NCBI GenBank assembly: GCA_015179025.1
Contig: WHUX01000017.1
Coordinates: forward strand, 372,001 to 436,000
Direction of reading: 5' to 3'
DNA length: 64,000 bases
Source of the DNA: Terfezia claveryi
Taxonomy: Eukaryota > Ascomycota > Pezizomycetes > Pezizales > Pezizaceae
Shown: in pieces, positions 11,216 through 22,433 of the stretch
Position numbering within the stretch: the stretch's first letter is position 1
How the letters are laid out: every line of letters begins with the position of its first letter
Made by a program: the position numbers and the translations under genes
The notes under the pieces: model-generated
Databases searched by the model: none
The model's input: the letters and a program-made list of their open reading frames with translations, nothing else
Told to the model about the DNA's origin: nothing

Positions 11216-12840
11216 ATGCCATCCACAAGCTCTCTAGAAACAAACCCCGTCCTCATCTCGTCTCTAGCAAGAATACTAGAGATTGAAGACGGTGAGATTG
11301 AGAAGAGATGTATGGTTTCTGTGAAGAGTATTGGAGGAAGTGGGTTTTCGAGTGCGTATAAGGTGGGCGTTTTTGCGAATGGTGAGGAATGGTTGTGGTT
11401 TCTGAAGGTTGTGGAGGGGGAGGCGATGGTTAGGGGTATGTATGATTCTATATTTTTATTTTTATTTTTTTTGTTTGATAGATGATTAATATCCATGTGG
11501 ACGTGGAAGGCATATACCCATTTGGTTTTTATATGCCCTCCCCCTTCGTTGAAATTATATGCCCTCTCCCTCGTTGAGATTATATGCCCTCTCCTCTCGT
11601 TGATAATATTACTATACCAAATACCTATTTACACATGCCATCAGGTGAATTTTACTCCCTCAAAGCCATCCACCTCTCCGTCCCACACCTCTGCCCACTT
11701 CCCTACTGCTACGGCCCTCTCTCCCACTCCCCCACCAGCAAAACCACATTCTATGACGACTCCCCCACCATGCCCTCCCTACCTCCCCTTCCCCATCCCT
11801 AGAACCCCTCGACCTCAACCCAACAACCTCCACCACCCCCTTCTTCCTCCTAACAGACTATATCTCCCCGATTCCCTACTCCCCGCCAACAGCCATGCAC
11901 CCGCATCAGCGCCTCTCGTACAAACTCGCCCTCCTCCACTCTACTCCCGCGCCGTCAGAGGGAGTCCCTGGGTTTCCGGTGACGACTATGTGCGGGAGTA
12001 CGCCGCAGCCGAATCATCCCCTCCCAGGAGGAGAAAGGGGAGCGGGAAGGAAGAGCTGGTGTCAGTTTTTTGTAAAGAGGAGGTTGAAGGCAGTGGGGGA
12101 AAGATGTCCGAAGTTGAAAGCTATGACTAAGCGGGAGGAGAGGAGAGATGTGTCTGAATTAGTGGAGAGAGTCGGGGGGGAGGTGGTGCCTAGATTGGTG
12201 AAGGATGATGAAGGGCTAGTGGTGTGTCATGGGGATTTATGGAGTGGAAATTGTATGAATGGGAGGATTGAAAGGGTTTGGGGAGGGATGGGTGGTATGA
12301 AGGGCGTAGATAGTGGGGAAGTTGTTGATAGGGAGGGGCAGGAGGATGGCGAGGACGGGAGTGGGGTGGGTGGGGAGAAGGGGAGTAAGGCCCATAGAGA
12401 ATCTATCACGGGAGAATTCATTTTTGATGCAGCTGTAATATCTCCCCCATACCCCTAGGATTAATCACTCGCAACTAATATCCCCCCTCCTCAATGCCCA
12501 GTAGGCCGTCTACGCTCCCCCCCTTTACGACCACGGTATTATGCACTTATTTGGTGGCTTCGACAGCTCCTTCTGGTCCGAATACTGGCGCTTCCGGAAA
12601 GAGTTCTACCTCTCTCTACCCTCCTCCACTCCTCCGGCTACCACCACAACAACAACCACCACCACCTCTTCCTCCCCCAAACCTCTCCCATGGGATATAA
12701 AAGAACAACCTACTTCCCTAGACCCAAGAGTGAGAATTTACGAATTATACCACTACCTTAACCATTACGCACTATTTGGATGGACGTATGGGCGGGGGGC
12801 GGAGAAGCTCATGAAGGAGTTGCTGGGGATGGGGATGTAG
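11216..12840 (+). pseudogene. Fructosamine/ketosamine-3-kinase-like gene with apparent frameshift
   Basis: Exons are 11216..11435, 11645..12434 and 12505..12840. The translation shows the family order: N-lobe (SIGGSGFSSAYKV, then WFLKVVEGE), GEFYSLKAIH, PFFLLTDYIS, catalytic CHGDLWSGN, then FDAAAVYAPP with LFGGFD and C-terminal YELYHYLNHYALFGW. The kinases phosphorylate ketoamine adducts on proteins for deglycation. Two oddities are visible. Exon 2 ends its first frame at a TAG at 11800 and must continue in another frame (PLEPLDLNPTTSTTPFFLLTDY). The change has to lie between about 11752 and 11802, in C-rich sequence, and no plausible intron covers it. About 45 Gly/Glu-rich residues also separate the catalytic loop from the metal-binding FDAA. 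It is either a recent pseudogene or an indel error in C-runs. The family assignment is secure; functionality is not. Confidence 0.75.
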
Positions 12841-13263
12841 GGGGGCGGGGCGCCAATGAGTGGGGGAGGTTTGAATTGTTATGGTGTTTGGGCAGAGGAG
12901 AGAAAGATGTGTTAGAGGTGGGTTTGGGGGGTTAGAGGTGGGTTTGGGGGGGTGTATCTATAAAGTGATTTCTTCTGCACTCACTATATGAGAGATATTG
13001 AGGGTAAAAATTCCCATAGTATATGTATATTCATGCGTTGACGCGTTATAGACCCATCGTGTGTATATATAATTCTAGTCGAAATTAAACATTCACCAAG
13101 ACTTCACTGATAGAGGGGAAACCGAGTATTGACTGTCTCTGTCCAGATTCGAATGAGGTTATATACTCACCCTTCAAACGGAAATTACTACCTACCTAGG
13201 AAGGTTACCACCAGCCCTAGGATTTCCAACGAGACACGTACTTTAGTATGTAGCTTCATCGAT

Positions 13264-13321
13264 TCATCATCATCATTATCATCATTATCATCATTATCAT
13301 CATTATCATCATTATCATCAT
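13264..13321. repeat. (ATCATCATT)n microsatellite
   Basis: About six copies of a 9-bp ATCATCATT unit are visible. A looser ATC-rich stretch follows at about 13568-13610. Confidence 0.9.
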
Positions 13322-13748
13322 ATATATTAAATATATCTATATACCTTTCCCACAAATCACGCCTTCCTGCAAGTAGACAAGAAAAGACAAGATAGATTTA
13401 AGGAAAAGAAGAAGTAGTAATATCAGTAGTAGTAGTAATTAAATACCAACCTATCTCCTATTTAACGCCCTGCCCTATGCCATCATCCCCCGTGCCCCCT
13501 CTTATACTACCCCACTTTGCCGAGTGTCGTATATAGGTGATCCACGCCGCCACAGATCTGCTGTACCACCACCACTATCATCATTACCATCATTATCATC
13601 ATCATCATCACATTACCCCACACACCACTGTCTATTGAACACAATAAAACACAAAAAAAGGGGAAAACTTTCCTGACAAAAGTGAACCCATGGTGAAGGA
13701 GAAACCTAGATATATTTCATCGAAAGGTAAAAGAGTTCAGGGAAGTTG

Positions 13749-13776
13749 AAAAAAAAAAAAAAAAAAAAAAAAAAAA
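13749..13776. repeat. Poly-A tract (28 nt)
   Basis: An uninterrupted A-run lies 3' of the cyclin gene on the opposite strand. It could be a retroposition scar, but no retroelement body is seen. Confidence 0.9.
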
Positions 13777-14163
13777 GGTAAAGTCAACAAGTTTCAAGTC
13801 CAACTCCTCCTCCACCATGCTTATTTTCCATCTTCATCGCAAGTATCCACAAAAAGAACAAAAGAGAAAAAAAAGACTACCACAAAGGTATTGACCTATC
13901 AAATTAACAAGCCGATGCAACGGTATAAAACGACAATTCCCCGTTACTCCCCTTGGCGGAGGGTCGGATGGAGATTATCCAGCTGCAGAAGTTTCAAGAA
14001 CTTTTGTTTCCCTACATAGAGGTCAACCTCCCCAATTCCAACTCCACCCCCACTACCCCTTTCTAGAGGGACTGGGCTCTGGTTCTCCTTCAGTATGTTC
14101 GTAATATCCGCAATCAGGAAACCACTACCCCATCCATATATGTCACCCACCACGTTGCACCTG

Positions 14164-15470
14164 TTACCCGCTCTGCGTATCACCCTGTAGACCCACCGTA
14201 CTAGGCGATGATGCAGTCTCACTCCTCGCCGGCAAAGGCTGCGATGGTGACTGTGGTTGTGGTATTATCTCTCCCGCCATCAATTGCCCCGCAACCTCCC
14301 CCGCAAACTCCCCACCCCCCACCGCCTTCTCGTCAATCCCAAACCTCCCCCCCATCCTCCCCACCAAACTCCTGTAATACTCCCCTAGGACCTCTCCCCT
14401 TGGCACAATCCTCCACCCTACACGGGTCAGGAATTCTAATTCCAAAAGGTTCAATTCCATGAGCGAGACACCTCCTACCCGAGCGTAGTAGCCGTTTGTG
14501 AGGAAAGAGTCGCACAAGCCTTTACTAGCGACCGTGGCGGCTGTGATGAGGAAACGGTGGACGGTGAGGGAGGAGATTGTGAAGGTTGGATAGAGGTTGG
14601 AGAGCATGTCGATGTAGTAGACCATAGACAGCAGAATGGACGGCTGGAGGGTGGAGTGTAGTGTGAGGCGGGAGAGGTAATCGGGGATGGATATGGTTGG
14701 AGGTGCCCTGCAGACAACTGTTAGAAAAGAAACCTACAAAGATGTACCCGAAGAGCGGGGAGGTTACCGAGAGTGAAACCGTGTGAGCCCACCGGTAGAC
14801 AGGGGAATTTGGTCATTCAATACAACCAGCTCCCCTAGCATATCCGAAATGAGCACCACCAAATCCGCCGTATCACAGTGCTGGTACAGCGGAGGCAATA
14901 GCCTAACACTGCTTTCTACTCGCTGTCTTCGGGGGGAGATGCCATGACTTCCCGCGGAGGGGGTTGCGGGCTCGGAGGTTGCGGGTTCACTAACGGTGAT
15001 GACGCTCGGTTTAGGTTTCGCCTAGCCAGGCTGTCTCCAGGACGTGACTGCCCACGGAGTGCGGGGGATGGCCTGAAGAGCGGTGTAGTTGGTGCAGATA
15101 GCCGTCGTGCGTTCCTCGCAGCAATGGAGGGAGACGTAGTGACTGATGATGCGGGTGGCCTAGGGGAGCCAGCAGAGGAATGCCTCAGTGAAGGCGATGT
15201 TGCGGTATTTACCGAAGCGGCCCTTGCCAGCCCTAGAACCCGGGGGCTCGCATTAACTAGCACCGGATGTGTCGAGGCTGCGGCTGGCGACGAGGGGTTG
15301 AGGGGGTGGATGTGAGGACTGCTTGTGCGCGAGCGGTCGCCTGCGAGAATGGCGGTCGTGAGTCTGGAGATTGTCGCCTGGGACGGTGAGTTTGGAACCA
15401 TCGGTGATGACGCCGGGCCCAGGCTGGACGCTGCCCCTGATGCCGACATCGCGGCGGGGCTGCTGAGCAT
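14164..15470 (-). CDS. Pho80-type cyclin (partner of a Pho85-like CDK)
   Basis: The proposed exons are 14995..15470, 14768..14908 and 14164..14707, summing to 386 residues. The second intron (14708..14767) is a clean GT-AG with CTAAC. The first (14909..14994) is chosen to join frames and is uncertain. The start is ATG 15470; an in-frame ATG at 15527 is the alternative. The N-terminal 160 residues are Ser/Pro/Ala-rich. The cyclin box follows: TISIPDYLSRLTLHSTL, LLSMVYYIDML, SSLTVHRFLITAATVASKG and YARVGGVSLMELNLLELEFL. These features are typical of Pcl/Pho80 cyclins (Pfam PF08613), whose kinase complexes govern phosphate starvation signalling, glycogen metabolism or polarity. The exact paralogue (Pho80/PREG or a Pcl) cannot be fixed. 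Confidence 0.82.
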
Positions 15471-16054
15471 TGCCCGCGGTGTTCGTGTGTAATGACTGTC
15501 GCCCACACACCGCACTTCCACCTCCATTTCTGAGCCTGGGGAGGCGCCTGCGACGCCGCACGCAACGACTAACTTGCTTGCCTCTGTCAATTGCGGTGCA
15601 ATGCAATTGTGTGCCCTCGCCCCGATATCTCCGGACGCAAGGGATTCAAGCTGGACAGTGCCTGTCCCGGTCTGCCTGTGCACCTAGAATATTCGTGCGT
15701 TTGGCCTAGCGATGGGCCCCAGAAGCAAGCAACAAGAAGCAATTCAAGCAGCGGTAGAGAGAGCGGTGCGTCGACGGCTAGCTAGAGGCGGCCGTGGGAT
15801 CGGAAGTAGGAGGCTTCAGATCAACAATCGGGCAGCAGCAGTAGCAGTGGAGGAAGCAACAGAACGACTTGCACGCGGTGGCATAGATTTCTGATAGCCA
15901 AATGTCTAGATACAGTGCCGACCCAGCGGCTCGAAGCAGAAGCTGATGGGGGAAAAGGGTTCTAGAAAGATGAAAAAACTTGAAACGGGCCCGAGAAGCT
16001 CGAGAAGACGGTGCTTGGGGGGGGGGGTTGGGACTGCGGAGGGGGAGCAGGATT

Positions 16055-16078
16055 GGTGCTGTGGGTCAATACAGCACC
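16055..16078. repeat. Inverted repeat GGTGCTGT/ACAGCACC
   Basis: Perfect 8-bp arms (16055..16062 and 16071..16078) enclose an 8-nt spacer. The right part overlaps a CAATACAG motif that recurs nearby. Confidence 0.7.
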
Positions 16079-16334
16079 ACGGGCCCGTGGCTGTAGAGCT
16101 GGAGGGACGATGGGCAACTTGGACTAGGAGCAGAGCAGCAGGAGGAGCAGGAGCTGGTTTCGCGGCGAGTGGTGGTGATCATCTGCTAACGATTCTAGTG
16201 GCTGCGTGCGAAACTCAACGTGTGTCGTGGATGGATTGACTGGAGGAGAGCGGCAAGTAAGCTGCAACTACGGTAGAGCTGGAGACATAAACTGCGGGCT
16301 GGCAGGTCCGGGAGTATTTGACTGGTGTCAGCGG

Positions 16335-16354
16335 CTGTATTGCGGTCAATACAG
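16335..16354. repeat. Inverted repeat CTGTATTG-N4-CAATACAG
   Basis: Perfect 8-bp arms surround the spacer CGGT. Further copies of CTGTATTG/CAATACAG occur at 16067 and about 16378. The dyad geometry resembles a transcription-factor site, but no factor is assigned. Confidence 0.7.
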
Positions 16355-18290
16355 TGGGAGTCGGCACCCGAATCACGCTGTATTGATTGTATATTGCGGT
16401 GTGCGGTGCTGTGTCCTACATATAAGGAAAGCTGGTTGCCAAAGACATGCGTCAGGTTGGCTGGCCGCGGCTGGCGGGGAGCCAATATATTTGCGATATT
16501 TGAAAATTTGCATTCCTGTTGAGCGTCTGCTTAGGCACACTCCGCAACAGCAGCCGTGGAGCGTTCACCTCCAGCACTTGTGCTGTTATAGCTATAGCTA
16601 CTTGCACGACAGACGCTGCCCCGAACGAGATAGAGCCCCTGCCTCTGGCCCGCGTCGGCAGGGTCTCTCGACACTACGATATCAGCGGGGCTACAGACCG
16701 AGAAACGGAGGCGATGTACCAGGCACGTATGAGGCCGGACTGTGACGGACGGTGACGACCATTGTTTGCCACGGGCAGGGAAAGTGCAAGGCCGCCAAAA
16801 CCGCATCTGTGGCCCGAGGACGAGCTCCAATTTGGAGTCCCTACTTGCAAGCCACTGCCCGCTCACGGCGATCATAAGAGCCCCGCTCCTGCAGCAGTTG
16901 CCTCACAATTCCCCGTGTGCATGGGTCCGGAGCGCCTAATCAAGCATTGGGGGCATCAACGACATGGAGATATTGAGTCGGTTGCACACTTCCGGCGTGG
17001 CAGATCTTACTTTGACGCAGCAAAAGGCAAAAGCAAAGTTGGAAAAGGGTCCTGGGCAGGGTAAAACGTTTATTGCATGTTTGGAATATATATTCCCCGG
17101 GCACATTCCTCTGGCGTTGGCTCAATAGGGTCAGGCTGGGCTGAAGTGGCACCGTTGCCCTGGGACTGGTGTAGAGCATCGCTGTCGAATGGTTTGCGCA
17201 CGAGGGACAGGGGTGGGCTTCAACAGTCTCACTCCATGATGGTTGCCCCCTAAGGTGCACCTCGCCAGCCGGGGGAGCAGAGGTGCAACACCGCGCAGAT
17301 GAGCAGGATGATGGGGTCGTGAAAAATTCCATGCGCGGATGCCAGAGCTACAAGTATCTCCATTGGGCACGAGTCTGGGGAGTCTGCTTCGGGTTGGCCG
17401 GGCCCGCCAAGCAGCCGGGGCCACAAACGGGGTTTGAATTGTGACCATTCGCAATCCGCACCGGGAAAAGGCACGAGAACACGAGCAGCGGCACACCTTC
17501 CGCCATCCAACAATCCTTTATATGTCATCTCCAACCAAGAGGCCACGAAAGGCGGGAGACAGTGGAGTGGGAGTCACGGGCAAATAATCTGCAGGATCAA
17601 TAAAAGTATCGGGACTTTGGATGTCTACAAATAATCTTCGAAGTTACTGTGAGTGGCCCGTGGAAACATGTTTGCGTGAATTTGCGACCTCCGTACCCGA
17701 GATAACTATTCAAATAATATAACTTCATTTGTATACCATGTAAGTACCCAGTCATTCGACAAGACCTCGATATCACGATAAAGTGACTGCACATCCAAGT
17801 ATCTAGCTAGCGTACCCCAGACGGCCTCACCTGCATCACTTTATCATGTATCAAAAGTAAGGAAGGTGCGGCTGCGCTGGGCAGATCAATGGACTCGGTC
17901 TCTGGCTTGACGAACCACCTGCCAGGTGTCCATGAAGCAACCTGTATTGCAAGTACATACATACGTACCGCATTCTGGCTTCACACATTGCCCTAATTAA
18001 GCAAGGTATACGTTCAGCCCAGTACAATATGAAGTCATACTATCTCGAGTAACAACAGCCCACATGTTTAAGCTTGCCTACCTACCTGAGCACACAAAGA
18101 GCTCTTGATGATTGGAGACGTTAAATGGATTAAATTAAAAAAAGATCGAGAGATCAACAATCAAACGCAAACAATCTCGTTCTTTGTTTAACATTTCTAC
18201 CCCCTACAGTAGTACTGTAGTTCCTCGGTGTTGTTTACATTTTACATGACGACAAAAACCTCCCTCTTTGCTCTGCCCCATTCTCAAAAA

Positions 18291-18309
18291 AGCCCCAACA
18301 AACCCCCCA

Positions 18310-18357
<48 letters not shown>

Positions 18358-18358
18358 A
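18291..18358. repeat. (CAAAAA/CAAAA)n low-complexity tract
   Basis: Alternating CAAAA and CAAAAA units run for about 68 bp. No coding function is evident. Confidence 0.85.
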
Positions 18359-19629
18359 TAAAGAATAGATAACGCAGCAGTCGAGATTTGAATTCCAAAT
18401 GTTTTTCTTTTCTTTTTTTAGTTTTATTTTGAGCCCCTTGGTACCGTACTATGTACTTTATTCCCACTTTCTTAAAAAGAAAAAAAAAAACAAAAAAAAA
18501 GGTCCTGACTTGCATGGCCTATGGCGTAATGTTACGTTGCGCCCGGCATAAGCGATCTGTTTCGGGTGGCGCTAATGCTTGGCCAGTTTGCTCTTACCCT
18601 GAACGTTCAACCCGAAGAGACATTCAGACGGACCAAGCCGTATTGGGTAGGTACAATGAGTGGACCAAACGGCTGGTGGGAGACTGAGTACTGGTGCATC
18701 AAGAGCGAGCCTGTTTTCTGCATATGTACAACATATTTTGCTCCCCAAGCCTAAATATATATTTTTATTCACAGGTGCAGCTGATTCACCTTCCAAATGA
18801 CCTCATTCAAAGAGGGACTGAGACCTCCCTGGCTCAGGTCTACACCCGCAAGTAGATATGCCATTTCAGTCCATCTTGGACAAATATGCATATAACCTTT
18901 TCTTCTTTAATTTCTATCAAACTACCTGTCCTTTTCCATCTTCCATATCATCCTAGTCGCTTCTCTGTCGTCATACCATGCATCTTCTTTTACTTCTCCT
19001 TTCATCCATGTTTGTGTCAATCTCTTCAGCCAAGTAAAGCCAAACTAACCTGTTCGCTTATGCTTGCCTCATCCTCCGCCCTGCACTTGAGCACCCAAGG
19101 TTTCTTGCCGCGAAGAACTTTGGATTCTATATCATATTCTTCATCACTGTGTCCACGTGTATAAGCTCTTCTTTGTGATTTGTGCCTTCCTTCGCCTTCT
19201 GTTTGTGTCTCTCTTTGTGAAGCTTACTGTAGTCAAGCTGGAGAGCAATTGTGCGGGATGGCTCGGGGCCAGATGGAGCGGGAGAGGCGAATGACTGGCT
19301 ATTGCTGGTCCGAGTGAAACTGAAGGGTTCTGCGATACCCTGGTCATCATAATGTCAGATGAATGCCGTCAGTCGGTCCGGGTAATTCGTCCGTTACTAT
19401 GAGTTCTGCTGTGTAGTCTTTTTAACATTCTGCGCATGTTCCCCAATATCCTCCTATCTTCAGAATCTGCTCTTCATATTTACTAATTTCTCATCACGTC
19501 TTTAGGTTTACACTTGTTTCATGCAAGGCTGGGGGAGAAAAAAAGTATTAGCATCTCATATAAGAGCGTAGGGAGTGTTCTGGTGAAGGGCAATCCTTAA
19601 TTAAAAAAAAAAAAAGAAAAACACCTTTT

Positions 19630-19647
19630 GGGGGGGGGGGGGGGGGG
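19630..19647. repeat. 18-nt G-run
   Basis: An uninterrupted G homopolymer follows shortly after an A-rich stretch at 19600-19620. It could form a G-quadruplex and is a likely site of sequencing-length error. Confidence 0.85.
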
Positions 19648-20483
19648 AGGGTTCGGAAGGACGGTTGTAGAGGCACTGGAGGTGGGCTCGGGGCGTGGCT
19701 GGGCTATACACACTGAGCGCGACGGGCTCCACGATTCCCTTCACATACCCCTGGGCGGCCTGTGTTGAGCTCGGGAAGTCTTGTTCTGCTTGCAGGCTCG
19801 GCGGGGGCTCCTACAGCAGCCGGTCGAAGGACACATGGAAGCATTTAAGGGGTAGTATGATAGATTAACTCACAGGCAAGAGGTGTAAGTAGGATGTTCA
19901 CACTGGCTTAGGGGTGAAGGTCCGTCGGGTTGGCAGGGAAGAAACTCGCTGGGGGCATTTGAAGGTTTACCGGTAGAAAGATTGGGTGATTGTTTCTTGC
20001 CTGCGACTAGACAATGGAAGCATCTATTCTCGTTTGAAAGTTTCCAGAACCGGTCTATGGTGCCGTTGGTTGATGGCAGCGATTGCGGGGGGGGAGAGGG
20101 TGTGAACTTGGAGCAGACAGTTAACTCTTCCGCATGTTGATTGGCTCGCGTGGCTGCAGCCTTGTTGACAATCCTGCTCCTTCTTTTTGTCCTGTGGGGT
20201 TAATGTATTCTTGTATTTTCTGCTACTGGGTGACGCCAAAAGTGACCTAAGGCCAATCCGCTCAATCGCAACTGGATGCCCTGTTCCTGCGTCGGAGTCA
20301 TACGACGCATTGCTGTCTTTCAGTAGTAGTGGTGGTCAATAAGTTTCTGTAGAATCCTGCATCATGTAGGTACGGGGCTTTTAGCGCAAGCCACATACTA
20401 ACCAAAATAACTGAAACATATTGACCAGCTTAAATTGATTTCCTGTTAGTGACATGACGTAGATATCATCACCACCTACAATC

Positions 20484-20843
20484 ATGCCTCAAACAACGGA
20501 AAAAGCTCAAGCTCTATATCAGATTGAAACTGAAGCTGAAAATACCGTATATGCTGATGCATTAGCATCATCATCAGAGGACGAGAATGATTATGAGGAA
20601 GATCTTGAGGACTTATTAACTCTGCGAGAGGTTATTGCCTCTGACCGGTATCTCCTATCCCGCAATACCAGTGCAGGTCGGCATGATATTGATCTTCTTG
20701 AAGCCTATATACAAGACTATCCTAAGGGCATTTCGGAGGGTATTTCAGAGGGTATTTGCGAGGGTATTTCCGAGGGTATTTCGAATGGCATTTCAGAGGG
20801 TATTTCAGAATGCATTTCAGAGGGTATTTCAGAGGGTATTTGA
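20484..20843 (+). pseudogene. Truncated Harbinger-like transposase N-terminus
   Basis: The 119-codon frame begins with a Glu/Asp-rich segment. It continues LTLREVIASDRYLLSRNTSAGRHD and LLEAYIQDYP, which I recognise as the N-terminal part of fungal DDE (Harbinger-type) transposases. After this the frame dissolves into GISE/GISEGI repeats from a 12-bp tandem array, and the endonuclease domain is missing. The identification is from memory of the family and is moderate. Confidence 0.5.
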
Positions 20844-21220
20844 GATCTCGGAGCAATAGATTCACTACCTCCAACCAGCGTCATATTTGGACGTGACCCC
20901 CATATTTCATCCAATCTCCAAAAGAATGCGCATTTCCGCTCAAGTGCTTGATTTATAGAAGCTTCATTATCTTCAGGTTTAACTCCCCATCCTGAGCGCT
21001 GTTGCATTGCTCGAGCATCCTTCCATGATCGCTTCATATTTGTAGACTTATCTGTTATTCTCTTGACTGTAATATGGTCTTCATCTGCGAATACCTGACC
21101 TTTTACAAGCTTATGCCATGTTATTTGCTTTCCCCGTAGCTCCTCTTGGTTGTCTTCCATCCATGCAATCAAGCGCTCTGTCTCTGGTCTTGACCATGCG
21201 CTGATATTTTGAGAGGGCAT
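20717..21220 (-). CDS. Myb/SANT-like DNA-binding protein of a transposon
   Basis: The start is taken at ATG 21220 (MPSQNISAWSRPETERLIAW). Upstream codons come from a 14-bp tandem repeat and are unlikely to be original. Tryptophan-spaced helices (WSRPETERLIAWMED, ITWHKLVK, TDKSTNMKRSWKDARAM, KCAFFWRLDEIW) are typical of Myb/SANT-like domains carried as the second protein of Harbinger elements. There it binds terminal repeats and aids transposase import. The last 50 residues are IPSE-type repeats encoded by the same 12-bp array that ends the opposite-strand frame. The domain is intact but the tail is abnormal, so activity is doubtful. Confidence 0.55.
   Translation of the reverse strand: MPSQNISAWSRPETERLIAWMEDNQEELRGKQITWHKLVKGQVFADEDHITVKRITDKSTNMKRSWKDARAMQQRSGWGVKPEDNEASINQALERKCAFFWRLDEIWGSRPNMTLVGGSESIAPRSQIPSEIPSEMHSEIPSEMPFEIPSEIPSQIPSEIPSEMPLG
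20725..20841. repeat. 12-bp tandem array (GGTATTTCAGAG-like)
   Basis: Nine to ten imperfect copies of a 12-bp unit are present. Because the unit is a multiple of three, both strands stay open, coding GISE repeats on + and IPSE repeats on -. Confidence 0.85.
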
Positions 21221-21291
21221 TGTGCGAGTTGAATTGTGCGAGTTGAATTGTGCGAGTTGAATTGTGCGAGTTGAATTGTGCGCGAGTTGAA
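21220..21291. repeat. 14-bp tandem array (TTGTGCGAGTTGAA)
   Basis: Four to five direct copies lie just 5' of the Myb/SANT-like start codon. Confidence 0.85.
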
Positions 21292-21368
21292 CCGGATTGT
21301 CTGTAGAAGTCAACAGGTTTTTTCCTGTAGATGACGGGTCAAAAACCTGCCGTCACCTACAGATGCTC

Positions 21369-22433
21369 TAAGTCTGAAACTCTGTGACGCCGAAAGCCGT
21401 CGGCCAATGAGCGCTATCGCCAAGATGCCAAGGTGTGACACAGAAAGTTCCCGTACATGATATGAGGTACTACAGACTCTTATTGACCACCACTAGTATT
21501 TACATGCTATCCTCTCCGAATCGTCCAATGCTGAGGTCGTGCAGTTTGGCGCCCAATTGGCGTCAAACTTTGAGCCTTGTCGCCTATCACGGACCATCGT
21601 GCATGTGTGTGTCGTACTCAGGTGGTCTGATACATAGTGGAGGAGCCCGAGGAGGGGGAGGCCACTTAGGTAGTTGGGATGACACCTTTCGTAGGGTGAG
21701 GGATGTGTTTGATGTGTAGGGGACGCATGCTCTCCCGCCAGTCGCCCAATGCTAGTGGCTGGCTATTGTAGATCTGCGTTAATTGGCATATTTGCTGTTG
21801 TTGCCAGTAAGGTGATATCATGCAAGGTTGAGGCTCAAGATGAGGTTCCTGATGGTCGGCGGAGGCGTGTGGGGCTGGTGTGTGTGGGGAAGTCACGGGT
21901 GTGGGGAAGTACCTGCCACCTGCCATCTACCACCCACCATGATTATGTCATATTGAGTGCTGAAATGTGCCGAGGGCGCGCAGAGGTGCTGCGTTGCTCG
22001 TGGGCCTCACGCCCTCGATCTGAAGCACCGCGAAATTCTGTAAACGGCACATTTGCACATTTGCACGTTTGCACCACGCCTTCTGTTTGTTACGAGAAGC
22101 AATCTATTCAATAATCTGCATCTGCAACTTCAAACACCCCGCACTGCACTGCGGTAATTTATATCTTTCTTGTTAAACGAAAAAGGGGCTGCTGGAAAGA
22201 TAGATTCACCGTTCAATTGAACGGCTTTCTAATCGCCTCAGCTCCACATCCCTGCCCTCGGCACCGGCGTGCCAGTAGACCAGTCGACCAGTCGACGCCT
22301 CGAACGCCTACATTCCGAATTATCTATCAGCCGTTGATTGATCGACTTTCCTCGGCCTGCTTCCCCGGCTCTCCGTAATTGGCCTCACTGTTACCCTCAG
22401 CACCATCCGCCCTCTCCCAACCAGCCTCACATA
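21369..22433. other. Intergenic region and promoter of the armadillo gene
   Basis: No gene is supported. A short TTTGCAC tandem (about 22047-22074) lies 360-390 bp upstream of the start codon. Confidence 0.5.

Larger units (their letters stand above)
12841..14163. other. Intergenic region rich in simple repeats
   Basis: The region between convergent genes contains a 20-bp tandem duplication (TTAGAGGTGGGTTTGGGGGG, about 12912-12952), ATC/ATT microsatellites and a 28-nt A-run. No gene is supported. Confidence 0.6.
15471..20358. other. Long intergenic region, no supported gene
   Basis: Nearly 4.9 kb lie between the cyclin start and a decayed element. Open frames at 15712-16745 overlap and look non-coding, Gly/Arg- or Cys-rich with no known domain. 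The first 1.7 kb upstream of the cyclin is GC-rich with inverted repeats, perhaps a long 5' leader or promoter. The region 18290-18360 is A/C simple sequence. An 18-nt G-run lies at 19630-19647. Confidence 0.5.
20359..21368. mobile_element. Decayed PIF/Harbinger-like DNA transposon
   Basis: About 1 kb carries two convergent coding remnants and matching ends. The left end (about 20359-20382, TGCATCATGTAGGTACGGGG) resembles the complement of the right end (about 21341-21368, GAGCATCTGTAGGTGACGGC). The right-strand gene encodes a Myb/SANT-like DNA-binding protein and the left-strand frame looks like the acidic N-terminus of a Harbinger transposase. Two-gene Harbinger elements have this make-up. 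The DDE catalytic region is absent, so the copy is internally deleted. No clean 3-bp target duplication is visible, so the outer borders are approximate. Confidence 0.6.

Noticed and set aside
13264..13321. CRISPR-like regular repeat
   Set aside because: It is a continuous microsatellite without spacers, in a eukaryotic genome.
15712..16745. Several 60-179 codon plus-strand frames upstream of the cyclin
   Set aside because: Cys/Arg/Gly-rich composition without domains; likely GC-rich leader or promoter sequence.
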